DNA from: Mogibacterium diversum_A
GTDB lineage: Bacteria; Bacillota; Clostridia; Peptostreptococcales; Anaerovoracaceae
Direction of reading: 5' to 3'
Length of the DNA: 64,000 nucleotides
Assembly: GCF_938028775.1 (NCBI RefSeq)
Contig: NZ_CALIZG010000021.1
Coordinates: forward strand, 32,435 to 96,434
How positions within the stretch are numbered: the stretch's first letter is position 1; each line of letters begins with the position of its first letter. Shown here one piece after another: positions 26,652 through 34,227 of the stretch. The notes under the pieces were generated by a model. It made no database searches and was not told where the DNA came from. It worked only from the letters and a program-made list of their open reading frames with translations. The translations under genes were made by a program, and so were the position numbers.

Positions 26652-27197
26652 ATGAAGAAGATAATAATAACATGCTTAATAACTTTACTTATAACTATAG
26701 GACTTGTACATCTATATGATAACTGGTATATCGACTACAACCTCAGAAAATACTCCGTTTACTATGCCCACAACATGGAGCATAAGGAGGGAACACACCC
26801 TGAGATGGCCATGGCATTAGAAAATATGGATGTTATCTATAAGCCTAACAAGAAGAATATACGGTATAGGGATGATGGCGGGTTTGCCATTTATAATAAT
26901 TCTCCAGGTAGTGAACAATATATATTAAGTTGCGATCCAGGAGAAAACGAGCGTAAATATGTTTATTATAATTTTATGGAGGAAGACTACTATTTTAACG
27001 AGGCATTTAAACTAAATTATGGTTATAATGGCTCAACAGGATTATATAAAATAGACATCAAGACTGTAGATCAGAAAGCTCTTTACAAAGACATATACAA
27101 GAATTTCGGCTTCCTAGTCGAAGCCAACGTCAATCGCAAACCACAAATCAATCTGCAGAAAGATTTCAACAAGAAGTACTACAAGCGTTTCAACTAA
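26652..27197 (+). CDS. Membrane-anchored protein of a three-member tandem family, copy 1
   Basis: 181 aa from ATG 26652. Short basic start, one transmembrane segment (about residues 4-20), then an extracytoplasmic domain. N-terminal block YNLRKYSVYYAHNM.HK.GTHPEMAMALEN and C-terminal block FGF.VEANVNRKP.INLQK.FNKKYYKRFN are nearly invariant in the three copies; the middle ~90 residues vary. I recognise no family. Conserved ends with a variable core in tandem suggest recognition or immunity functions, without proof. Confidence 0.7.
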   Translation: MKKIIITCLITLLITIGLVHLYDNWYIDYNLRKYSVYYAHNMEHKEGTHPEMAMALENMDVIYKPNKKNIRYRDDGGFAIYNNSPGSEQYILSCDPGENERKYVYYNFMEEDYYFNEAFKLNYGYNGSTGLYKIDIKTVDQKALYKDIYKNFGFLVEANVNRKPQINLQKDFNKKYYKRFN

Positions 27198-27216
27198 TGT
27201 CAAGGTGCGAATTTCG

Positions 27217-27765
27217 ATGAAGAAGCTAAAAATTGCAACAATACTTATAATATTCATATCTTTCGGATGGTTTGCATATACAAATTTATATCCTGCTCAA
27301 AATCTCAGAAAATACTCAGTTTACTATGCTCACAACATGGTACATAAGAAGGGAACACACCCAGAAATGGCAATGGCATTAGAGAACATAAAGGTTATAC
27401 GTACACCCGCGAGTAGAGGAATAAGTTATGACTATGATGGACTGGCGAAAGTGTATAACGATAGAAATAAAAAAAACGACATTGTGCCGTGGATTTGTGC
27501 AACTTATGCTCAGAAAAACACAGAATATCTTTACATAAGCTACGATAATAATAGGTATATTTTTAATGCTGATTTTACTCTAAAAATTGTTTATAATCGT
27601 GATTCAGCAAATCTGGATCCGGAGAAAAGTGATATCGACGAAGAAGAATTATATAAGGAGGTTTATAAAAACTTCGGCTTCCTAGTCGAAGCCAACGTCA
27701 ATCGCAAACCACGAATCAACCTGCAGAAACAGTTCAACAAGAAATACTACAAGCGCTTCAACTAA
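27217..27765 (+). CDS. Membrane-anchored protein of a three-member tandem family, copy 2
   Basis: 182 aa; ATG 27217 with AAGGTG at 27203-27208. Most divergent of the three in the middle (VIRTPASRGISYDYDGLAKV, no IYKPNKKNIRYRDDGG block) while the terminal blocks are retained. The intergenic junction (CAACTAATGT.AAGGTG.GAATTTC) is the same as between copies 2 and 3, direct evidence of tandem duplication including the ribosome-binding site. Confidence 0.7.
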   Translation: MKKLKIATILIIFISFGWFAYTNLYPAQNLRKYSVYYAHNMVHKKGTHPEMAMALENIKVIRTPASRGISYDYDGLAKVYNDRNKKNDIVPWICATYAQKNTEYLYISYDNNRYIFNADFTLKIVYNRDSANLDPEKSDIDEEELYKEVYKNFGFLVEANVNRKPRINLQKQFNKKYYKRFN

Positions 27766-27783
27766 TGTAAGGTGTGAATTTCA

Positions 27784-28326
27784 ATGAAGAAGAGAATTAT
27801 AATTGGAACTGTGATAAGCATTTCTATGTGCTTTATATTCATAATTGCTAACCTATACATAGATTACAACCTCAGAAAATACTCCGTTTACTATGCCCAC
27901 AACATGGAGCATAAGAAGGGAACACACCCAGAAATGGCAATGGCACTAGAAAATATGGACGTTATCTATAAGCCTAACAAGAAGAACATACGGTATAGGG
28001 ACGATGGCGGTTTTATCATTTATAATACATTTTCAGATAGTGAGCGAGTTATCATAAAGTATGGTGTTTCAGAAGAAAAAAGTAGATATATATTTTATGA
28101 CGTTGTGGATAAAGACTATTTTTTTGATGAAGCCTTCAGATTAGAATATGGATATGATAGCTCAACAGGGTTAGATGAAATAGATATCAAGACGGTAGAT
28201 CAGGATGCTCTTTACAAAGACATATACAAGAACTTCGGCTTCATTGTCGAAGCCAATGTAAATCGCAAACCACGAATCAACCTACAGAAAGAATTCAACA
28301 AGAAATACTATAAGCGATTCAATTAG
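27784..28326 (+). CDS. Membrane-anchored protein of a three-member tandem family, copy 3
   Basis: 180 aa, ATG 27784 with AAGGTG upstream. Shares IYKPNKKNIRYRDDGGF and IDIKTVDQ.ALYKDIYKNFGF with copy 1, so copies 1 and 3 are closer to each other than to copy 2 despite the order. One N-terminal transmembrane segment. The stop overlaps the stop of the convergent minus-strand gene by 4 bases. Confidence 0.7.
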   Translation: MKKRIIIGTVISISMCFIFIIANLYIDYNLRKYSVYYAHNMEHKKGTHPEMAMALENMDVIYKPNKKNIRYRDDGGFIIYNTFSDSERVIIKYGVSEEKSRYIFYDVVDKDYFFDEAFRLEYGYDSSTGLDEIDIKTVDQDALYKDIYKNFGFIVEANVNRKPRINLQKEFNKKYYKRFN

Positions 28327-29009
28327 CTTCGAGGTCGCAACTTCAACGTCACAACCACAGCAATCGAAACCATGACAAAGTAGATTCCGCATATCACGAG
28401 TGCCGTATGCTCGAAGAACGACTGTGGTAGCAAGTTGATGAGGTCGCCCTCATTCGGGTTAAGCCTCCAGTAACTATTTGCAAATAGCACCTTATGAAAT
28501 ATCATAAATGCTTTATCGAAATTTACCGCCGCTATTCCGACTACCAGCAGGAAGGCGGCATTTGTAATTGTGCATGTATTGATGAATGTCTTGCAGATTG
28601 ATGAACGGTAAGATGGTCTGCCTTTACAGTAAATAAAAATACAGATGAGAGAGATAAAGAATATTAGAGCGGCTATCAGCCTCACCAGATAAGCTTTGAG
28701 GAAGATGGCACGCACATCCTTAAGATGAGCCTTTTCGCGAGCAGTGTAAAACTCCTGCCGAGTACCATCGGCAGTTACCTCGATATTCAGATTAGAACGA
28801 TTTCCGCGCAGATACTCCATCATCTCGCTAAACGCAGACATCACGTTGTCCATATCTATATTGCGGTTCAAGTCGCCGAGCACGTCTTTTTCTTCAAATT
28901 GGTGGCGATAATATCCTGGGATATGGTACATAGTTATATCTGCTGCAGTAAGCAGTGCAGCTACCATGAAGCTCAGTGCGCATATAATGGCAATGATTTT
29001 AATCTTCAA
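28323..29009 (-). CDS. TIGR01906/DUF1461 family integral membrane protein
   Basis: 228 aa from TTG 29009, which has AAAGGAG at a proper distance; the open frame upstream to 29132 lacks one. Four to five transmembrane segments, an extracellular loop after the first (TMYHIPGYYRHQFEEKDV) and the family's NPNEGDLINLLPQSFFEHTA motif before the last segment. Function of the family is unknown; it occurs widely in Bacillota. Confidence 0.85.
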   Translation of the reverse strand: MKIKIIAIICALSFMVAALLTAADITMYHIPGYYRHQFEEKDVLGDLNRNIDMDNVMSAFSEMMEYLRGNRSNLNIEVTADGTRQEFYTAREKAHLKDVRAIFLKAYLVRLIAALIFFISLICIFIYCKGRPSYRSSICKTFINTCTITNAAFLLVVGIAAVNFDKAFMIFHKVLFANSYWRLNPNEGDLINLLPQSFFEHTALVICGIYFVMVSIAVVVTLKLRPRS

Positions 29010-29222
29010 TTCGAGGCTCCTTTCTACAGAGTCTAATGTATCATTGCTTTGTGATTCCTGCAAGCTCAGGGAACTATCGCGCCACAGAGGTGAAGCAAAT
29101 AAACCGGAAAATGTTTTATATATAAAACACAAAATTACTTTACAATTAAATTAAATGTGATACAATCGATTTATAAACAATTGATTACAAAATTAGATTT
29201 AATTTTAGAGGAGGATATTGAT

Positions 29223-29387
29223 ATGCAGAAGTATGTATGTGACGTTTGTGGATACGTTTATGACCCAGCAGTTGGTGACCCAGATAACGGAATCGAGCCA
29301 GGAACTGCATTCGAGGATATACCAGATGATTGGGCTTGCCCTCTTTGCGACGTTAGCAAGGATATGTTTTCTGAGGCAGACGAATAA
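29223..29387 (+). CDS. Rubredoxin
   Basis: 54-aa iron electron carrier. Fe ligands Cys-6, Cys-9, Cys-39 and Cys-42 in CDVCGY and CPLCDV; the acidic body and DDWACP are typical. ATG 29223 with GAGGAGG upstream. In anaerobes rubredoxin feeds electrons to rubrerythrin/flavodiiron oxygen- and peroxide-detoxifying enzymes. Monocistronic, followed by a strong terminator. Confidence 0.97.
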   Translation: MQKYVCDVCGYVYDPAVGDPDNGIEPGTAFEDIPDDWACPLCDVSKDMFSEADE

Positions 29388-29417
29388 TTAAATACTCAAT
29401 ATAAACATTTAACCACT

Positions 29418-29447
29418 AAAGTGCGATGAGTTATCTCGTCGCACTTT
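29418..29447 (+). terminator. Intrinsic terminator after rubredoxin gene
   Basis: AAAGTGCGATGAG (29418-29430) pairs with CTCGTCGCACTTT (29435-29447) through 13 pairs with one G-T, loop TTAT, then TTC. Confidence 0.88.
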
Positions 29448-29587
29448 TTCTGTTCCGAAGATTTCGTGTCATGTGCTCGCACCGTACAAAATCGTTAACG
29501 GACTCTCAATTTCACTGTTTGAATTTAGCACGCTAAAGTGATAGTATAGATTCATATCTTATATTGAATTAAATCGAGGTATCGAAC

Positions 29588-29902
29588 ATGAATAAAGTTG
29601 AATCAAGATGGTTACAGAACTTTGTTGACGCGATTCTGTCGCTAGAGACTGAGGAGGAATGCATAAAGTTCTTCGAGGACATTTGTACGATTAAAGAATT
29701 TCAGGACTTAGCGCACAGACTTGAGGTAGCTAGACTTCTTACAGATGGCAAAGTCTTTAATGAGATCAGCAAACTTACCGGTGCAAGTTCCGCTACGATT
29801 ACGAGGGTCAACAAATGCCTCATGTACGGAGAGGGCGGGTACAAAACTGTACTGGATAAAAATAATAATTTTAAAGAAAACGGAGATACAGAAGAACAGT
29901 AA
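29588..29902 (+). CDS. YerC/YecD family TrpR-like DNA-binding protein
   Basis: 104-aa helix-turn-helix protein of the TrpR superfamily. Helices with LETEEECIKFFEDICTIKE and the recognition part ISKLTGASSATITRVNKCLMYG. Its gene ends five bases before hisC, so it may regulate amino-acid biosynthesis or hisC itself; the target is not shown by the sequence. Confidence 0.9.
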   Translation: MNKVESRWLQNFVDAILSLETEEECIKFFEDICTIKEFQDLAHRLEVARLLTDGKVFNEISKLTGASSATITRVNKCLMYGEGGYKTVLDKNNNFKENGDTEEQ

Positions 29903-29907
29903 TAGTC

Positions 29908-30972
29908 ATGAGCAGATTTATAAGAGAATTATACAAGGACTTCAAGTCATATACACCGGGCGAGCAGCCCAAGGATAGGAAATATCTCAAGCTCAACACC
30001 AACGAGTCGCCGTTCCCACCTGCACCTGCTGTGTACCAAGCGATGCGTGATGCTGACATGGAGCAGATGCGCCTTTATCCAGACCCGACAGGCAGGAAAC
30101 TCAAGGTCAAGATGGCAGAGTTGTACGAAGTGCAGCCAGAGAATGTGTTCCTGTCAAATGGCTCAGATGATATTCTGAACTTCGCTTTCATGGCTTGGAA
30201 CGGCACGAACGACAGTATTGTTATCCCCGATGTTACCTATAGCTTCTACGAGGTTGTGGCGCGTCTCCATGAGATAAATTATGAGATTAAGCCACTGCGT
30301 GATGACTTGACTCTTGATCTGGAAGGATACATAGGAATAGATAAGAATATAGTTTTACCTAATCCAAATGCTCCAACTGGAATCGCACTCACACGTACCC
30401 AGATAGAGGAGCTCGTTAGTTCAAATCCCGATAATGTAGTGATTATAGACGAGGCGTATGCAGGTTTCGGTGCTGAATCTGCTATTCCATTAACTCGCAA
30501 ATACGACAACCTACTTGTCGTGCAGACTTTCTCGAAGTCGAGGAGCTTTGCAGGAGGAAGGCTTGGCTTTGCGGTAGGAGATGCTGCTCTAATCGAAGAT
30601 CTGACCAAGATGCAGTATTCGACAAATCCTTATGCGGTTAACGCTATGTCACTTATTCTGGCAGAGGCGGCAGTTGATGCGGAGGACTACTACCAGGAGA
30701 ACCTGCAGAGGATCATTGAGGCGAGGGACTATGCAGCGGATAAGCTGAAGAAACTAGGCTTTGATGTACTGCCATCTCAGGCAAATTTCCTTTACATGAA
30801 GCTGGACGGCTTCGGCGGCCGAGAGCTATACGAGAAGCTTAAGGATCGAGGGGTACTTGTGCGCCACTTTGCTAAACCTAGGATAGATGATTATATAAGA
30901 GTAACGATAGGAACCAAGGAGCAGATGGATGAGCTTGTAGAAGTTATAAAGGCGGTTTTGGGGGATAAGTAG
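29908..30972 (+). CDS. hisC: Histidinol-phosphate aminotransferase-like PLP enzyme
   Basis: 354-aa class I/II aminotransferase. LNTNESPFPPAPAV near the N-terminus, LFLSNGSDDIL-type cofactor region, NPNAPTG, the PLP lysine in TFSKSRSFAGGRLGF and C-terminal RVTIGTKEQMDELVE. Converts imidazole-acetol phosphate with glutamate to histidinol phosphate; HisC enzymes may also transaminate aromatic keto acids. No other his genes are nearby; yerC is its partner gene. Confidence 0.9.
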   Translation: MSRFIRELYKDFKSYTPGEQPKDRKYLKLNTNESPFPPAPAVYQAMRDADMEQMRLYPDPTGRKLKVKMAELYEVQPENVFLSNGSDDILNFAFMAWNGTNDSIVIPDVTYSFYEVVARLHEINYEIKPLRDDLTLDLEGYIGIDKNIVLPNPNAPTGIALTRTQIEELVSSNPDNVVIIDEAYAGFGAESAIPLTRKYDNLLVVQTFSKSRSFAGGRLGFAVGDAALIEDLTKMQYSTNPYAVNAMSLILAEAAVDAEDYYQENLQRIIEARDYAADKLKKLGFDVLPSQANFLYMKLDGFGGRELYEKLKDRGVLVRHFAKPRIDDYIRVTIGTKEQMDELVEVIKAVLGDK

Positions 30973-31013
30973 CACGAGGAATTCCGATTAATAACAAGTT
31001 ATAAGATAAGAAA

Positions 31014-31037
31014 GAGCTAGGTCTGATGACCTAGCTC
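31014..31037. terminator. Terminator between hisC and nadE
   Basis: GAGCTAGGTC (31014-31023) and GACCTAGCTC (31028-31037) form a perfect 10-bp stem, loop TGAT, followed by CAGTATTTTTG. It ends hisC and may also serve convergent nadE. Confidence 0.85.
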
Positions 31038-31079
31038 CAGTATTTTTGCTTCGGTTATTATAGCTAAATGTGAACTGCA

Positions 31080-31817
31080 CTACCACTCATACTTAAAACT
31101 ATCCATATAGCGCAGCTTGAACAGATTGCGCTCGTGAAGCATGTCGATTCGCTCCTTAGTTTTAGGATTCTCGATTTCGCCAGTTCTGATATAGCGGTCG
31201 AGAACTTCGTAAGTGAAGCCGAGCTTATCCTCATCTGTCATTCCGCTAAGACCATCAGAAGGGACCTTCTCAATCAAGACTTCGGGTACTCCAAGCACGC
31301 GGCCCATTGCGCGGATTTCGGCAGTTGTAAAAGATGAAATCGGACTAAAGTCACCTGCCGCATCTCCGTATCTAGTTGAGTAGCCAACCCAGTCCTCGGA
31401 AAGGTTACAGGTGTTGGCAACCCTGCCATTTCTCGACTGACCGACAGCGTATAGAGTCGCCATTCTGAGGCGGGGAGCTAGATTGATAAGAGAATCCTTG
31501 CTTAGTTCGCCAATGGCACACTCTATATCCTTAACTGCACCATTGTAGGCCGCTTCTATATTGATGACATGGCTCTCTATACCGAGGTGGTTAATCAGGA
31601 GCAGTGCCATATCCATATCGCTCTGTTCGCCGTTAGGCATCATGATTCCGAGCACTCTCTCCTTGCCGAGGGCCTTAACCAGAAGGGCAGCAGTTATCGA
31701 GCTGTCCTTACCACCGCTGATACCTATTATTGCGTTGCAGCCGGGACCGTTCACCTTAAACCAATCTCTGATCCATTTTACGGTTGCATCGACAGCTTTT
31801 TTTGCATTAAAATCCAT
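31080..31817 (-). CDS. nadE: NH3-dependent NAD+ synthetase
   Basis: 245 aa, ammonia-using form without glutaminase domain. P-loop IGISGGKDSS (residues ~34-43), TRYGDAAGDFSPI and the VPSDGLSGMTDEDKLGF substrate segment are intact. Converts deamido-NAD+ to NAD+ with ATP. Encoded nine bases downstream of hydF on the minus strand. Confidence 0.95.
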   Translation of the reverse strand: MDFNAKKAVDATVKWIRDWFKVNGPGCNAIIGISGGKDSSITAALLVKALGKERVLGIMMPNGEQSDMDMALLLINHLGIESHVINIEAAYNGAVKDIECAIGELSKDSLINLAPRLRMATLYAVGQSRNGRVANTCNLSEDWVGYSTRYGDAAGDFSPISSFTTAEIRAMGRVLGVPEVLIEKVPSDGLSGMTDEDKLGFTYEVLDRYIRTGEIENPKTKERIDMLHERNLFKLRYMDSFKYEW

Positions 31818-31826
31818 GATGTCCTC

Positions 31827-33041
31827 CTATATTCCAAACGGACAAATCGCCCTCTCAAGTATCCCGTTGCAGTATGCGATTACCATTCCGTAGTTCGCGA
31901 TTGGGATGCCCTGTGTGTCTGCCTCACCGAGCCTATATTGCATCTCGCGCCTGTTTAGCATGCAAGCACCACAGTGAATTATAAGCTTATAACCGCTGAG
32001 GTCGCGTGGGTACTCGCCGCCTGAAGTCCAGTCGAATTCTACATCTGGCTGAATCATGCGGACCAGCTTAGGTATCTTGACGGTGCCGATATCGTTGCAC
32101 TGGCGGTGGTGAGTACAGCCTTCGCTGATGAGAATTCTATCACCTGCCTCGAGTGCATAGAGTGCACGTGCGCCTTGAAGCTGCTGCGCTAGGTCGCCCT
32201 TCTGTCTTGCAAATATAATCGAAAAAGACGTAAGTGGCATATCAGATGGTATGTCGTTTGCCACTGACTTAAACGCCTGCGAGTCGGTGATTACTATATC
32301 TGGAGCCTTGCCGAGAGCAGTAATAGCAGCCTTGACTTCTGTCTCCTTGACCACAAGAGCCATTGCCCCCTTATCCAGGATATCTCGAATTACTTGCTGC
32401 TGAGGTAGAATCAATCTCCCCTTAGGTGCAGCAGAATCAATTGGAGTGACGAGTAGAACGACATCACCCTTATTGACGATTCCATCCGTTAAACCGATAG
32501 GAGAGTCATCCTGCTTTGCACATCTTATAATAGCCTGCTTAAGGTCTTCGATGCCTGAACCGCTGAGTGCATCTGTACAGACGATAGGGACGTCGGCAGG
32601 GATGTCAAAGCAATCTCTGTATGAAACATGACCTTCTATACTCTCGCATTTATTGACCACGACTATAGTAGGCATATTTCTCTTGCGAGACTCTCTAAGG
32701 AATTGTCCTGCCATCGCTGAGAATTTACCGTTTTGCCTGCTCGCATCGAGCACAAACAGCGCCAGGTCACACTTTCTGAGGGTTTCATATGACTTATTTA
32801 CACGCTTTAGACCGAGCTCGCCTTCATCGTCAAGCCCTGCAGTATCTACGAACAAGACTGGTCCTATAGGTAGTAGCTCCATGCTCTTAGAGACGGGGTC
32901 TGTAGTAGTTCCCGCAACATCCGAGGTAAGCACTAAATCCTGCCCGAGAAGTTTATTTATAAGCGAAGATTTACCGACATTTCGCGGTCCGAATAATCCG
33001 ATTGTATATCTATTTCCCGAAGGAGTATCATTTAATCCCAT
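31827..33041 (-). CDS. hydF: [FeFe]-hydrogenase H-cluster maturation GTPase HydF
   Basis: 404 aa. N-terminal TrmE-like GTPase (G1 GPRNVGKSS at residues 18-26, DTAGLDDEGELG, NKCES), then dimerisation and a C-terminal Fe-S domain with CTHHRQCND and HCGACMLNRREM holding ligands of the [4Fe-4S] cluster. HydF is the scaffold on which the HydE/HydG-made 2Fe subcluster is assembled for hydrogenase. ATG 33041 has AGAGGG upstream. HydE, HydG and the hydrogenase are not in the window. Confidence 0.95.
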   Translation of the reverse strand: MGLNDTPSGNRYTIGLFGPRNVGKSSLINKLLGQDLVLTSDVAGTTTDPVSKSMELLPIGPVLFVDTAGLDDEGELGLKRVNKSYETLRKCDLALFVLDASRQNGKFSAMAGQFLRESRKRNMPTIVVVNKCESIEGHVSYRDCFDIPADVPIVCTDALSGSGIEDLKQAIIRCAKQDDSPIGLTDGIVNKGDVVLLVTPIDSAAPKGRLILPQQQVIRDILDKGAMALVVKETEVKAAITALGKAPDIVITDSQAFKSVANDIPSDMPLTSFSIIFARQKGDLAQQLQGARALYALEAGDRILISEGCTHHRQCNDIGTVKIPKLVRMIQPDVEFDWTSGGEYPRDLSGYKLIIHCGACMLNRREMQYRLGEADTQGIPIANYGMVIAYCNGILERAICPFGI

Positions 33042-33171
33042 TTTCAAGCCCTCTCTTCATGATTTCTATAATTTTACCACATGTCCAAACTGCCCTCAAT
33101 GGAGGGCGCGTGGTGTAGCGGCACCTAGAAAAGTGTTGTATAATCATAAGGTAAATTTAGGAGGTATACAC

Positions 33172-34131
33172 ATGAAAAATGTGAACGTAATAGATATAAA
33201 ACCGAACACCAACATCACCGACTTCTTTATGATTAAAGCCACTTCGATTAAGGTTGGCTCGAACGGTAAGGAGTATCAGGATGTGGTGCTTACCGATGCG
33301 ACAGGAGACCTCTCCGCCAAGAAGTGGGACGTGGATGAGAATAACATCGAATTCCTGAAGTCTCTCAAGGTCGGCGACCTCGTTAAGGTGAGAGGAGCTG
33401 TGACAGATTGGAAGGGACAGACTCAGCTGCGCATCAACCAGATCAGGCTTGCAACTGAAGAGGATGAGCTAGATATGAGTGATTTTGTGAAGTCTGCGCC
33501 TGAAAAGCCGATAGATATGTATGAATACATTATCGGTGAGATCAACGCTATGCAGGATGAGGATTTCAAGAAGCTATGTTTACATCTATATGAGGGCAAT
33601 AAAGAGAAGCTCATGTACTATCCAGCGGCGATGTCCAACCATCACGCTGAGTATGGTGGTCTGCTCTATCACATCAAGCGCATGATGATGAGTGCTAACA
33701 AGCTGTGCGAGGTATACACGAATCTATCCAGAGACCTTCTGGTTGCTGGGGTTGCGATTCACGATATCGAGAAGCTTAATGAGATTCTGTCAGACAAGAA
33801 CGGCATATCGCCAGGCTATTCGTTTAAGGGACAGATGCTCGGACATATTGTACAGGGAATTACTCTTGTAAATGACCTTTGCAAGGAACTCGGTATCAGC
33901 GAGGAAAAGGCGGTACTGCTCGAACACATGATACTCTCTCATCACTACGAACCCGAGTTTGGAAGCCCTAAGAAGCCGCTGTTCCCAGAGGCAGAGATGC
34001 TGCACTACCTGGACATTGTCGATGCGAGGATGTTCGATATGGAGGAAGGGCTCAAGGGAGTTTCAGATGGTGAGTTCGGTGACCGTGTGTGGCCACTCGA
34101 TAATAGAAGGCTTTATAAGCGCACGTTTTAG
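33172..34131 (+). CDS. 3'-5' exoribonuclease YhaM family
   Basis: 319 aa from ATG 33172 (GGAGGT upstream, TATAAT at 33139-33144). N-terminal OB fold (residues ~15-95: KEYQDVVLTDATGDLSAKKW) and C-terminal HD domain with HHAEYGGLLYH, HDIEK and MILSHH metal ligands. Mn-dependent RNase/DNase of Bacillota. The open frame extends far upstream but overlaps divergent hydF and has no start signals there. Confidence 0.92.
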   Translation: MKNVNVIDIKPNTNITDFFMIKATSIKVGSNGKEYQDVVLTDATGDLSAKKWDVDENNIEFLKSLKVGDLVKVRGAVTDWKGQTQLRINQIRLATEEDELDMSDFVKSAPEKPIDMYEYIIGEINAMQDEDFKKLCLHLYEGNKEKLMYYPAAMSNHHAEYGGLLYHIKRMMMSANKLCEVYTNLSRDLLVAGVAIHDIEKLNEILSDKNGISPGYSFKGQMLGHIVQGITLVNDLCKELGISEEKAVLLEHMILSHHYEPEFGSPKKPLFPEAEMLHYLDIVDARMFDMEEGLKGVSDGEFGDRVWPLDNRRLYKRTF

Positions 34132-34227
34132 GCAGTGTAATTAAAACGCGGCATTCGGGATAGGCGTCATAATTGCTTAGATGACTTGATTTAAAGAGCC
34201 CGATAGCTTGCGAATTAGGATGCGTTA

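Noticed and set aside
32653..33171. Upstream extension of the YhaM frame
   Set aside because: Covers hydF on the other strand; the GGAGGT site and family N-terminus place the start at 33172.
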